Positions 24,691 through 36,799 of a DNA stretch of 64,000 nt are shown here, in pieces (the first letter of the stretch is position 1; each line of letters begins with the position of its first letter). The translations under genes and the position numbers were made by a program. Source of the stretch: Eumeta japonica. Taxonomy: Eukaryota > Arthropoda > Insecta > Lepidoptera > Psychidae. The DNA lies in the NCBI GenBank assembly GCA_005406025.1, contig BGZK01001204.1, positions 1 to 64,000 of the forward strand, written 5' to 3'. The notes beneath the pieces are model-generated. The model did no database searches, was not told the DNA's origin, and saw nothing but the letters and a program-made list of their open reading frames with translations.

Positions 24691-25189
24691 TGTTTAATTA
24701 TGGATTATGTTTATTTATGGATTTATGTGATGATTTGCGCATATTGTTCTTACATCTAGTAGGGTATGTTACAGCCACACTGCATTAAATTATTTTTAAA
24801 CTTTTGTTAAGAATTGAGACCAGTTTTTTAAGCAAAATAAAAAATATATTGATATCTTATTGTGAATACTAGTGATAGTAGTGTTTTTTTTACTACATAC
24901 TTTTTTAATTGTGTAAATTTAAATTCGCAATATTAATATAAATGATATGCTTTTTTATACTTCTTTTAATTAAACTTTATCAATTGTATTTAACGTCTTT
25001 ATCTATCTTTTTTTCCAAACTTAGAGTACTAGCACATGAGATGAAATTATTGAAGTTATTTTTGTTTCGTTACACCAAAGAAGGATAACTTCTTATATGC
25101 GTAAATAAGTAAAAATACACGTTTTTTTTTTTAACATAAATATATGTCATCTGGTCAGTTTTTAGTAGAATATTAACTTTTTCCCGCGG

Positions 25190-25560
25190 CTTTCATCGCG
25201 TGAAAATGTAATGAATTTCTTACCTTTTCTTTTTATATACGATTGGTCATGGCAACGGAAATGTTGAAAGGAAGGTCCAGATCAACACGGGTCCGGGATT
25301 AAAAACACAAGCAGGAACGATATTGAGATAAAGAGCGGAAGTAAGATGGTTCCATAATAAAATAATTTAGCGGCAGCGTGTGTTTTTGGTGTGATGCTTT
25401 TTTTGGGAATACTTTGAAAATAATTTAATTGAGAATGAAACGGATTGGGATCCAGAACGGGTCTGGGATCCGAATCGAGAACAGGCCCGGGACCAAAATC
25501 GAAAGCGGGATTGGGATCGGAATCGAGAACACGATCGAGATATCGGGACACCATGGACCG
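25190..25560 (-). repeat. dispersed GATTCCG-type repeat, reverse orientation
   Basis: On the plus strand, repeating words include 'gggatccagaacgggtctgg', 'gatccgaatcgagaac' and 'gggattgggatcgg'. The head word 'cccgcggctttcatcgcg' lies at 25184-25201. It produces repetitive Asp/Pro and Gly/Ser reading frames on both strands, which are artefacts of the repeat. Confidence 0.6.
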
Positions 25561-27590
25561 TAGACGGCGTCGTAGGCGAAAACTTGTTTTGAATGATTAT
25601 ATAATATCGCTACAAAAATGGTTCGTGCAACAAGTACAAAAAAATATATATTATTGGGATAAGAAATGTTTTTACGTTGATTAATAGCAAACATCATTCA
25701 TTGTTGTTATGTTTTATAATACAGGGCCCATGAAAAATCAATGTAGCTAACAAACTCTTGTCCAATTTCGAGCATTTTTGCATGATATTTATGCAAAATC
25801 AACACAGAGAGATTTAAAAAAAAAACAATTGTATTGGCTAATGTTAATGTAATGTCATCAGTGTAAGCTTTCTTTATTGAAGTTTTAAGTACAGTCGAAC
25901 CATTATTGCTTCATTCGATTTCTTATTAAATAATTTATATTGTAAATAACGAAACGTAAATACTGAAAACATGTACTGAAAATTGTAAAATCTGCCACCA
26001 TATTAAAACAGAAAACGCTTTTTATGTACTATGATTTCGAATTATCATCCTTATCATATCGAGAATAAAAAAAGTAAAGTCGCAGAGTAAAAGTAAGGTC
26101 CGGCACAACGTGACGTCGAGCGAGTATTAGGAGCACAGAGCGTAAAAAGAGGACCATTGATACGTGTGAGAAAGAGCGTAAATCATTGGCACATTCCTCG
26201 CGAGGTGTGAGGCCGGGCTGATGTCGCGATAGCGCGTCGCGGGCTAATTTATACATTTGAGCCGCGGCGACAACGGCCTCCGCCGCGCTCTCGCCTCTAC
26301 AGCGGTTACGAATATAATTGGGAATAATCTGTTATTACATAATATATTGTACAGTACTTAAAGTTGTACACTTGAATTCGTAGGTTTTTTCAGGATTGGT
26401 AGGTACAAAGGTTCAATAACTGCTTTTGTAATGGTCAACAGGTTACTGACATGGTTTTTTAAATAATTGATGAACTATGTTTATATGTAAATTTTTGATA
26501 TATCTTATAAAATCTTACAGTAGCATGCATTTTAAGAAACAGCAATAAATCACAATAGAACTGTCAGTGACAATTTTATTGTAATTTGTTATGTGAACAA
26601 GCGGTTGAAGTACAACGCATTAATTGGTTAATCGTAGTTTTTAGCGCTTCGCTCATTGGGGAATAGAATATACGTATACCCAATGAAATGAATAAGTATG
26701 TTTAAATTTTTTATCGTCAGTTGTTGCAATCAACAATCAGGTTCAACTATAAATAATTTGGGTGATTTTCCTTTAAGGTACTTTATTAGTGTTTTTGATG
26801 GAAGGTCATATATCAAACTTTACATTATGATTATCGTTTTCTTATTATATTTTCACTTATAATGAAATGATCTTTGCTGTTATAATGTACTGTTGTGTAA
26901 TGTCAACAGATTGTCACAAGTTCTACTGATATAATAATGATTGCTAAACTGGACCTTTGAATCCATAGTCTTATCCATCCAAGTACCTTATGCTTATTTG
27001 CTGACATTTTTAAATTTCACATTATTGGGTAGTTCTTGCTCACAAATTTGTGTAAAAGAATATACATAGTACTTTTATAATAAATATTTTATTTTATCCA
27101 AAGCTTAGGATGGCATCAATTTTGTTTGAGATTATTCTAAGCTTGGAGATAAAATTTATCATGAGTTATTCTATTATCAAAAATAAAACATGGTTAATGA
27201 CGATCTATTAATTACGTCAAGAAATAATATATGGAGAAAAGATTGTATAATAGATTCAAAGAAGTTGCATTAAAAAAAAAAAGGAAATTTTATGTAAAGG
27301 GGTAAGTAATAATAATAATCACTTTACAAATACGAGAATGGAGAGGACGACCATAGAGATATCTATTTGTTGGTATTCGTTATTACAAATACTTTCTTAA
27401 TATTTATACTTAATATTAATACCTTAAATATTAATAACTTAAATTGAATTCGGGCAAAGAGACCGTTAGTATATAATTTATAATTTTTAATTCATGCCTT
27501 TGCTGCTAGTCATTCACCTAATTAAAACTAACAAATAATAAAAAAAAATCTGATTACACCTTATCAAAATCTATGTATCGTTAAATCTAT

Positions 27591-27606
27591 GTCATGACGT
27601 CATGAC
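27591..27606. promoter_or_regulatory. 16-bp perfect palindrome with TGACGTCA (CRE/bZIP-type) core
   Basis: gtcatgacgtcatgac equals its own reverse complement and contains the full CRE octamer TGACGTCA. It sits in eya intron 1 with no nearby repeat signature. Binding by CREB/ATF-type factors is only an inference from the motif. Confidence 0.35.
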
Positions 27607-29531
27607 AGGTCATCTCTTCTCCTGACTATTTATTATTTGAATTTTGAATGACTAAGAACAATAAATTATCACTACATTCGAATCCACAAATCAATTTGTA
27701 TTTTGATAACACGAAAAATTTGTAACCGCCTGTATACTAAGCTGACAGTGGTACAAAACGCTTTTTATTTATACGTAATTCGTTTATTGTTTTATCTGAG
27801 AGGATATTTACGGCCGGGACCATCCTCCCGCCGTCCCGATTCCACAAAATAAATTTACAAATTTATCACCCACCATATTTATAGTGGTTCGGTTATCGCT
27901 GATAATTTGAGAGATATTGTCGCGATATTAATTCGAAGCCTTAAGCTTTTTGAATCGTCGCGTGAACTGTCAATTCTGATAGTGATTTATAGTATTTATT
28001 GCATTTTGTTATCATTAAATAAATATGACTTTTATACCGAAAAAGAAAGTTCGAATGTTGCTAGACACTGAATTTATTATTAATATTCATTAGGTTTCAA
28101 ACGTACCTAACAAATGATTTGATTAAACAAGAATTACCAAATACTTTCTCTCGAAAGAAGGTTCGAATCACTTTTGGGGGATAAAATGTAGTATCAAAAC
28201 CTACATGGAAAAGTTCTTTATGCGGAACCATAAAAGAAGTGGAATTAACAAGTAATTACTAAACAATTTTAATAGAAATATATAGCATACCTTGATCAGG
28301 ACGAGATTTTGGTGTCCGATTGTCTGTCTTTAAACATTTATTTTATTTACTTGAACGCAGTCATTTTAATTTATTATTATTAATATAAATTAATATACTT
28401 ATTTTTGTACGAGCTGCAAAAAGAGTACTGAAATTCTTTAAATACATATTTTTTTAGACAATATTCTTTTAGAGAAAGGAAAAAGGGATAGCTCAAGGTG
28501 TCTAAGAAATGGTTTTATGCATATAGGTACATATATATGTCTTTGAAAATACTCGACATCTTTTATGAAAAAGGTTTCTTTGTGAGTATTTTTTTTTAAA
28601 TATGAGTAAATAAAAATTTTAGAAATAAGTTGTCCATATATAAGTAGTTTACGATAAGATCGTATGAGACATTCATTCTAAGAAAAATAATTTTCACATT
28701 AATATTTTTTTTTTTTAAATAAGTAAACTTATTTTGTGAACCTTTCGGAAATTCAATCAGTCACATTTTCCGTATAATTTTTTTTTTACTTTTTCAGATA
28801 CGCCGTTTTACCCCGAACAGAAGATTTGATCTACCAGGGCGTCATTTAATGCGCAGAGCTCTGTAGACTTGCGCAAAGAACTGCGAACTCTTATCTCACT
28901 CTACGCAATCTCTTTGTATATACCTCTCTCTTTCTATACACGATAAGCGAAATAAAAATAGCGTAATATCTACAAGAAGTTCACGTAAAGCGGAAAACGC
29001 TTGTAATGCAACGCGTTAAGATCTAAATTTAAATGTACAATCTCGAAGCTCAAACCTGAACACGTTAAGAGGGACAGTTTCTACAATTTAAGGGATATCG
29101 AGACAAACATCTCTCCGATAAATCGCATCGAGAACAAATTGTTTTTATTGCGGCAACGTTTGGGTGGTTTTACTTGTTTACGGAGGACTTTTTATTTTTT
29201 TTTTATTCTCGATGTAAACGTTTGTTAAACCTGTTTATGTTAATTTTATCTTTAGGTTTGTTACATGTGGAATTTAAGGTCTGGTCAGCTAATCACACCT
29301 GTGAAAAGTTTAGAACTGTTTGAAGGTGTATTTAAAATTTAGATATATTTAATGAATGCAACGTGTTATAAAAATTGATATCTGTGTATAAATTAAATCA
29401 GCTCTTTCACTTATAAGCCCGTTTAGAGTTAAGTTTGGATTTAGGGGTCAAACTAAAACATCAATAATGAATTGTAATATAAAAATAAGTGCACATAATA
29501 TTATTATTAATGAGAAGACAAGCTAAGGCAA

Positions 29532-29720
29532 GAAGCGTAGTTGTAGTGTAGCGGTGAACACGCTTATCTGCGACATAGAAATGTGGATTCGATTCGGGAC
29601 CTGCATCGCCGAGCGTTTGCGCATCGCAAGCGCACCCGTATCGCTCAAGATTCACTAGAATGTTCGGACATGAGCAATTCCATAGTATCGGAGCCACGTG
29701 GGAAGTGGGTACTATAGACT
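29532..29720 (+). mobile_element. tRNA-derived SINE
   Basis: A box near 29544-29559 (tagtgtagcggtgaac) and B box near 29585-29595 (ggattcgattc), followed by 'cctgcatcgccgagcg', shared with the SINE at 10020. No proper acceptor stem closes, so it is a SINE and not a tRNA gene. Confidence 0.6.
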
Positions 29721-29831
29721 CGTGAGAAATCTGAATTACAAATTCGTTGTCAAAACAGAAATATTCAAATACAAAAAAAGACCACTCCAACGTAAGCCGT
29801 TCGGTGTGTTTATCAATAATGTAATGATAAC

Positions 29832-30240
29832 TAGCTGCGCCCACGGCTTCACCCGAATGAGCGTAGAATGTATTCATTCATTTTTTGTACATCGAGCGAT
29901 CTCGTGTTCCTCTTTCAATCACGCTCTTGACCTCGGTGTTCTATAAGGCCCTGCCCATACTGCGAAATAAATCCGCACCCCATCGCGTTCAAGTTGCATC
30001 AAATCACAGGTTTTTTCCCGCGTGCATTTCTAACCGCTATTGCGGCTACTCCCATAAGATTCTGTGTGTTACAGAAACGCGAAAAGAAAATCGCGCGGTG
30101 AAATATTGCAGTGCGGACAGGGCCTTAAGGTCTAGGATGAAGTTGATTTTCAATTCTGTCGCAATATCTGTCACAACACTAAATAAAAAAGGTGTACTTC
30201 AATCACGCATAAAAGTTAGACGCACTCGTGATTTCCATTA
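29832..30240 (+). repeat. 'ctagctgcgcccacggctt' dispersed repeat, interrupted by a MITE
   Basis: The head at 29832 (ctagctgcgcccacggcttc) and the next 'gtacatcgagcgatct' and 'tttcaatcacgctcttgacc' match the start of the repeat at 22695. It is split at 29945 by a 180-bp TIR element; repeat-like text resumes at 30128. The nesting gives relative age: the MITE is younger. Confidence 0.45.
29946..30125. mobile_element. 180-bp MITE with TIRs and TA target duplication
   Basis: Left end 'aggccctgcccatactgc' and right end, read on the minus strand, 'aggccctgtccgcactgc' form inverted repeats. The flanking dinucleotide TA is present on both sides (29944-29945 and 30126-30127), as for Tc1/mariner-type insertion. 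It has no coding capacity. Confidence 0.75.
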
Positions 30241-30710
30241 AAAAATGTTAAATAAAAACAGCCTTCAAAAAACGCAAAAGCTAGATTTAATACGTTTAAT
30301 GTTGTCTTTGAAGTCGGTGCCAACTAAAGATGTGCCGTCAGACGCAGCCGCGTTTAAGCTTTCATCAGTTTTTGACATCCTTTTGAACCAAACTTCACGT
30401 TTTGTATACTTATTTGTATCCATTTAGATGTTCAGTTTGGTTATTTCTTGTTCAGTTTCGTGTTCATCGCTTTCATTACGATCATTTCTAAGGTTTCATA
30501 ATTAATTGGTGCCGACGGAACTATTACTGAGACTTCTGTCTGTCCGTCTGTCTGATGTAATTTTAAAGGGATGTATCGTTAAAAGCGTAGCAGTTACGAT
30601 AATTTTTTCCGAGAATGTATTATTATGATGGATATCCCGAAAAATAAGAAAAAAACGACAAGTGCGAATAAGACACGCATCCTTCAGGTTCTGTACAAAC
30701 TTAAGCATGT

Positions 30711-30772
30711 AAGAGTATATATATACTCTTCGCTTAATGGACGAAATATATATATATATTTCGTCCATTAAG
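30711..30772. repeat. two adjacent perfect palindromes (20 bp and 40 bp)
   Basis: 30711-30730 (aagagtatatatatactctt) is its own reverse complement. After a 2-bp spacer (cg), 30733-30772 is a perfect 40-bp palindrome with half-site cttaatggacgaaatatata. Both have TA-alternating centres and could extrude as cruciforms. They lie just right of a GTCTGTCCGTCTG block (30537-30553), so they may belong to a dispersed repeat in reverse orientation. Confidence 0.95.
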
Positions 30773-30988
30773 AGCCGCAATGATTTTTGTCTTTTTTCCA
30801 TAACGATACTGCTGAAATATCTAAGTGAAATACCTAGAGATGGACCCAGGAATTCTGAAACTTTTACCTTTTTTTAAAAAGTTTTTTTAACTTTCTTAAA
30901 ATACGTCTGTATTTTTGAAATCTTTAATTTTTATAAGGCAAAGTTTAAAAATATTCTCCTAAATATTGGTCTATATCACAGTCCATGC

Positions 30989-31013
30989 TCATCATCATCA
31001 TCATCATCATCAT
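30989..31013 (+). repeat. (CAT)n microsatellite
   Basis: About eight consecutive cat units immediately after the left copy of a 25-bp direct repeat (30971-30995). Confidence 0.95.
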
Positions 31014-31089
31014 CGCTCAACCTTCAGCCAGTCGCAATGACTGAAAGGGACAAGTCCCGATACACCGAAGGGAGCGTAAATATCGGGGG

Positions 31090-34000
31090 GAGTGTAGGTT
31101 CTAGCTTGGATTAGGAGTGACGGGAGTGTAGAGCCAGCCGGTATTCGTGCAACCTTTAGCCAGAAACTGGATTCGGGATAGGTAATAGATACTATAGTGT
31201 GTCAATAAATACAGTAGGGAAGGTATGTTCCTTTTGTTTCTCTTTCGTTCTTCGTTTCCTTTGCTTGGTGCAGGCTTTGACGTCCATTTCTGAGAGTTGG
31301 AACAGTTCATCTGCAGCCTTTCTAATTTCTACTGTAGTCTGTGCTAATGTCGTTTATTCTTCTTGGTTCCTGTTGTAAAACTACTGTCTTGTTATGCGAA
31401 TCTCCCAAGTGCGAATAACTTTCTATTGTAGAAGAACTTAAATTAGAGTTGAGTAGATGGTGTCGAGCTCTTAAACAAATCCTTTCTGGATTTTTCTTCA
31501 GTCGATTTTTCATTGTTTATGTTCTCAGCTTGGTGAAGAAGTTTTAGCGACCGTTAAGAACTTGACAAATGTCATCGACAGCCTTTTAAGTTTCCGCTTT
31601 GCTCTGTACTATAATCGCCTTTTCTTCTTGGTTCCTGTTGTAATAGCTCGGTCTACCCAAGGCTCTCATGTGTAACTAGGACGTCTAATTTTTCTTTCTG
31701 TTGTAGTAGATCTTAAGGCGGTGCTCATTAGATGATGTCGAGCTTTTGTTTTAAAGAAATCCTAATTTCCCAATTTCCTTCTTCCTTCAATCTTTTATTC
31801 TAATTTTTCTTCCTTTAGTGCAGATCTCATTGTCCGTTTTGAGAATTGGTAAAGATCATCCACAATCTTTGTATTCTCTAGTTTCAGTTAGAACCAAAAA
31901 GTTCAGCTATAACCTTATTAATTTCGTGCAGCCCATTTTTATTACTTACTATTATCATAGCTCATTCTTGTCTTTGCAATTATCTCATATGTAACTAGAG
32001 TGTCCAACTTATTTTTTGTCTTTGATCTTAAAGCAATAACTATTAGGTGGTGTTGAACTCTTCTTTAAAGAAAAACTTTCCTAATTCTTATCTTCCTTTA
32101 ATCTTTCATTCTTTATTTCCTTTGCGTGGTGTAGGTTTTCAGTGTCCATTTCTACTAGTTGATAAGTTCATCCATAGCTTCTTTAGTTGTTTTTTTTTTT
32201 GCTAATGTGCTCCATTCATTATGGTCCCTGTTGTAATGAATAGTTCATATCTTCTTTAAGCGTGTCTCCCGAGTATAATTAGCTTATTGTTGCATAAATC
32301 TTAAAAGAAGTTAAGTAGTGTCAAGCTGTTCTTAAAATAAATCCTCCTTTCTTACTTAATTTCTTTCGTCAACTCTGCGTTCTTCATTCCGTGCAAGGTT
32401 TTCAGTATTCATCTGGAAATCGATGAAGTTCATCAAGCAATTCACTCTAATCTAATGCGATCCGTTCTTCTTTGTTCCTGTTGTGATAGATGATTCGCTG
32501 TTTACACGAGTCGCCCATGTGTAACTAGAGTATCCGACTTCTTTCTAATGTAGTAAGTATTGAGATGGTGTTAAGTAGATGGTGTACGCTCGTCTAAAAA
32601 AAAAACTCCTTTTAATTTATTTTTCGTTTTCTTTCATTTTCATATTTTTCGCTTGGGGCAATTCTTCAGTGACAATTTTTGAGAGTTGATGAGGTCCATC
32701 ACCAGCCTTTCTAATGTCTGATTTTCTGATCTGATGCAGTCCATTCTTCTTTTCTTCTTTTTTTTTCACGTTGAAATGTCTTTTCTACACGAGTCTACTA
32801 TGTAAAACTAGGGCATCTACTCGTCCACAGTCAGTCGAGCGATGATGAGCAGCGCCATTACGCCAAGTCTCAAGTCTGTGCCGTTCTTCGTCGAAGAGTT
32901 CCACTGCGCGGAAACCAGCGCCACTGCACTGTTTTTCTTGTCCACTTTCAGTCGAGCGATGATTAGCAGCGCCCGTACGCCAAGTCTTAAGTCTGTGCCG
33001 TTCTTTGTCGAAGAGTTCCACCGTGCGCGGAAACCAGCGCCGCTGCACTGTTTTCTTGTCCACGATCAGTCGAACGATGATTAGCAGCGCCCGTACGCCA
33101 AGTCTCAAGTCTGTGCCGTTCTTCGTCGAAGAGTTCCACCGTGCGCGGAAACCAGCGCCGCTGCACTGTTTTCTTGTCCACGATCAGTCGAACGATGATT
33201 AGCAGCGCCCGTACGCCAAGTCTCCGTTCTTCGTCGAAGAGTTCCACCGTGCGAAAACCAGCGCCGCTGCACTGTTTTCTTGTCCACGATCAGTCGAACG
33301 ATGATTAGCAGCGCCCGTACGCCAAGTGCACCGTTTTTCACCGTGCGGAAACCAGCGCCGCTGCACTTTTTGTCCACGATCAGTCGAACGATGATTAGCA
33401 GCGCCCGTACGCCAAGTCTCAAGTCTGTGCTGTTCTTCGTCGAAGAGTTCCACCGTGCGTGGAAACCAGAACTGCAGCAACGTTTTAATGTCTACAAGGA
33501 CGCGATCCGTTGTCAGGACAGTCATTATGCATTAGCATTATTTTGCCGTTAAAATATAATAGGATATTGTACAGTTATCTTATGTTTCACATTTCCTTAA
33601 GCCCTTATTATATATCAATACAAAAACGCTGCACATCTTCGTGACGCTAATATTATTATTATTGCGTTTCATCCATAAAGTTTTTCCCTCGTTTTGAAGT
33701 GAAGCCTAAAGAGAATTCACTTAAAAAATATATATATATATTTGCGTTGTTCTTTCATTCTGGTCTGCATATTCTTCGTTTGATGCACATTTTAGTATAC
33801 GTTTCTGAGAATTGATAAACATCATGAACAACCTTTTAATTTCTCCTTTGCTATAAGCGAATAAAGTCCATTCTTCTTGGTTCCTATTGTAATAGGAACC
33901 AACCATTGTCTAAACGAGTTTTCCATATGTAGCTTTTCATTTTTCCTTTCTGTTGTAGTAGATTCTGAAATGGTGTTAAGTAGATGGCGCCCAACTCTTC

Positions 34001-34110
34001 TCAACAAGAAAATATAAGTTCCTTACTAATTTGTTCTTCACTTGGTGCAAATTTTCAGTGTTCATTTCAAAGAATTTGTACAGCTCAAATTTTTAATCTT
34101 ACTTCGCTCA
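31090..34110. repeat. diverged tandem repeat block, units of about 250-310 bp
   Basis: The same phrases recur in order: 'ttgagagttg-taagttcatc', then 'ttcttggttcctgttgtaa', then 'catgtgtaactaga--gtc', then 'tgttgtagtagatctt', then 'agtagatggtgtcgagctctt'. The 'ggttcctgttgtaa' anchor occurs at about 31365, 31629, 32223, 32473 and 33879, with decayed copies near 31950 and 32755. A GC-rich 118-bp array (32832-33490) is embedded. No stable coding frame runs through the units. This is an old satellite-like tandem array in eya intron 1. Confidence 0.75.
32832..33490. repeat. 118-bp GC-rich minisatellite, six copies
   Basis: The unit start 'cagtcgaacgatgattagc' or a close variant occurs at 32832, 32949, 33067, 33185, 33291 and 33381. 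The spacing of 117-118 bp shrinks to 106 and 90 bp because the last units carry internal deletions. Other landmarks are 'cgtacgccaagtctcaagtc', 'cgtcgaagagttccaccg' and 'accagcgccgctgcactg'. Units are nearly identical, so the array is young or homogenised, unlike the surrounding diverged repeat. 118 is not a multiple of 3, so the open frames here shift between units and are not coding. Confidence 0.95.
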
Positions 34111-34747
34111 GTGGTAATGTTGTATTCTAATCATTTTGTCATCCAATGTTAACTCAAATAATTGATTTATATGATGTGTTATTGCCCTGCAAAGACAGTG
34201 ACCGCCACCTTTTATTTGATGACATGTACTCTTCCTACTTGATAGTGAAATTTGTAACAGCTCCTAGTAATGAAATTTATGAGAGCAACAGTAATAATTT
34301 ATTTATGTATTAGTACATTAAGTAGCTGTGCATTACCTTATAATAATATAAACTATTAACATAAGAATAGTGCTACTAATCAATTCAAAGCAGTCTTGTT
34401 ACATAATATACCTACTTATTGACTTTATGTTATCATTCAATTTATGGTGGTTTAATTATACAGTAATGTATATCCTATAGTGTTTAATAATCCTAGCACA
34501 AGAGTTACCTCACTAATTAGTATATTATATATAATGATTGTGTTATACTATGAATGAATTCACAAATATTCCATCAGATAACCATACCTATTATTGACCT
34601 CCTAATCCTTTGATGATATAACATTTTTTGTAGGTATTATTACCAGTCCATGTGCAAAGTTTAGTGAATAGTAATGTATTTACTGATATATAGTATTTTT
34701 TTTTTTTTTTTCTTTTATTCAATTATTTATTTTATTACGTGGTCCTC

Positions 34748-34777
34748 AGTATTAGTAATTTAAAAATTACTAATACT
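34748..34777. repeat. 30-bp inverted repeat
   Basis: Arms agtattagtaattt and aaattactaatact are exact reverse complements separated by 'aa'. It is AT-rich. Confidence 0.9.
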
Positions 34778-35835
34778 AGTTTAAGGTATTTGTATCACAT
34801 AATAATATATGAAATTATTAGCTTTATTCCATTCTGTGTTGGTTAACAATGGTATTCTAATGTTTATATTACCAGTCAATTTGTCATAGCTTAGTAAGAT
34901 AGTACTATACCTTCTAATTTCAACTCCTATACAATTAACAGTTACAAAAAATATTAATCGATTTGCATTAAAAGCTTAATAATGTAATACTAAACTTTAT
35001 TGGAGTCCTTTAGTGATCACTGTGTAATGTTAACTTAAGGATATGTTGTTTAATCATTTATGACTGTTTTGATTTATGAAAGTATGTTCTGTATCTGTAA
35101 TATAATTTTGATTTATGTAACAATCCTAGGTACTCATTGTCAATAGGCAATAAATGTGCACGATTATAATTAGATTAAAGGCGTATATATGTATTTATAT
35201 GCTTTTTTATTTTCTTACTTAATAAAACTATACTTACTTCTTAATGTTTATTCTTAATATTAGCCTAAGAATTATAGGGATTCTTTATCTATGACCCTTT
35301 TATAATGGTACACTCAGTATGTCTGTCGTGTTCTATGTTTTATGACAGTATAGACTTTCTATATGAAATTCTCAATAATGAGTATTAATAAGTAATGAGA
35401 GTGGGAGTGTATATGATAAGCAATTAATGTGTATGTTTATAATTAAACTAAAGGCATGCATGCATTTACACACTTTCTTTTCTTAGTTTAGTCAAATAAT
35501 ACATTTATTCTTTAGTATTTATTATGTAGTATTAACCTAAATCCATTGCTTCTTAGTATATGACGGTGTATATAGTATTTTATGTGTATACAGTATATGA
35601 CGGTGTAAACACTATGTATTTACAGACACCCAACAGTGTCAATGAGTAATGATGTATGTGATAAACAATAAATTTATAATATGTTTATAATTAAATTAAT
35701 GGTATGTATGAGTTTACACATTTTCATACAGCTTAATCATATCTATTGCTTAGTATTCATTACATATTAGCCTAAATCTATTACTGTTTAGAATATGATG
35801 GTACATTCAGTATTTTATTGTATTCTATGTACATA

Positions 35836-35895
35836 CATACACACACACACACTTGCATACACCAACACACAACATACATATACACAAACACATGT
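35836..35895 (+). repeat. (CA)n-rich microsatellite
   Basis: Runs of acacacacacac mixed with 'catacata' and 'acacaaacacatg'. Confidence 0.85.
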
Positions 35896-36769
35896 ATATA
35901 CAAACCTATATTTATAGGCACTCACTGTTAATGTATATTAAAGGATTATATGCATTTACCCTTAGTTCAGGCCGATCAGGCTCTATATGAAAATGATCTA
36001 TAAAAGAAAATCTGATCTAGAGAATATCAATTTTTTTTTATTATTATATTATATTTGGTGGTTCGTATTTAGATTAAGATAAAAGGCGTTGTGAATTTAT
36101 TCTTTTGTAATGGTCTTTCTTCCCTCCATGTGTGATTATTGTTAGTCTATTAGCTTGTCACAGCTTATAGAATATGCTAATAATAATATTGTTTTATAAT
36201 TCCTGTTTCATCGGTTTAAGTGTATCGGTTCTCTTGGATTATCAATACTTCAATAAAGACAGATCTATATTCGTATGATATCCTAAATTGGTACAAGTAC
36301 ATTGTGTGTTGTATCTTTAGCCCTTGTTGTGTTGTGAATTGTAGTTAAGTATATGTGATTATCATCAATATGATCTTTAATAACAATTGATGGGTCTCAC
36401 CATATTTGATTTTGATTAAGATTTTGCTTAAAAATTTAGATTTTATTTAGGTCTCGATTTTGATACAGTAAAAACAATGCAATAATTGTCCTTTTGATCT
36501 ATGTTTATTATTAGTTTGGATTGTCTTTATTTCAAGAGTGACTTATATACAACTCAGAATACAGGGGCTATATACCTGAATAGTTTTTTGTAGTTAAACA
36601 ATGGTATAGCGAGAATATATCTATAATGTCGAATAACCCGTTTATTGTTCACTTGGTCATTACTTTTGAATGTGGTATACTTAGTTGTTAGTGATTATTG
36701 AACGCTTTGAAGTGTAGTTTGTCTAATTGTTATATTCATGCAATGTAGGTATAAATGGAGCGATCTCAC

Positions 36770-36799
36770 CGGGATTTCCTTGACATCGACGACGTGCGC
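36770..36799 (-). other. possible 30-nt in-frame microexon within eya intron 1
   Basis: Minus strand: acceptor TTGTGTTGTGCTCAG, then 30 nt encoding AHVVDVKEIP, then CCG|GTGAGA as donor. Inserted between exon 1 (phase 0 out) and exon 2 (phase 0 in) it would keep the frame. The patch is GC-rich in AT-rich sequence. Against it: the same bases also sit in an open plus-strand frame, and the segment lies at the edge of the repeat block. Supported only by splice sites and phase. Confidence 0.2.

Larger units (their letters stand above)
34150..36000. repeat. AT-rich diverged tandem repeats, unit about 240-275 bp
   Basis: The motif 'gcaataaatgtgcacgattataattagattaaaggc' type, seen at about 35147, recurs as variants at about 35420 and 35665, each followed by 'atttacacatttt' or similar and then 'tagcctaaatctatt'-like text. 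A weaker copy ends near 35960. Together with 31.1-34.1 kb it makes a nearly continuous 5-kb repeat block. A palindrome (34748-34777) and a poly-T (34690-34712) lie in it. Confidence 0.6.

Noticed and set aside
25282..25697. Repetitive Asp/Pro and Gly/Ser open frames
   Set aside because: Produced by the GATTCCG-type repeat on both strands.
29461..29877. 138-codon minus-strand open frame
   Set aside because: Runs antisense through a SINE; no domain recognised.
32785..33552. Several 80-108-codon open frames on both strands
   Set aside because: By-products of the 118-bp repeat, whose length is not a multiple of three; the frames shift from unit to unit.
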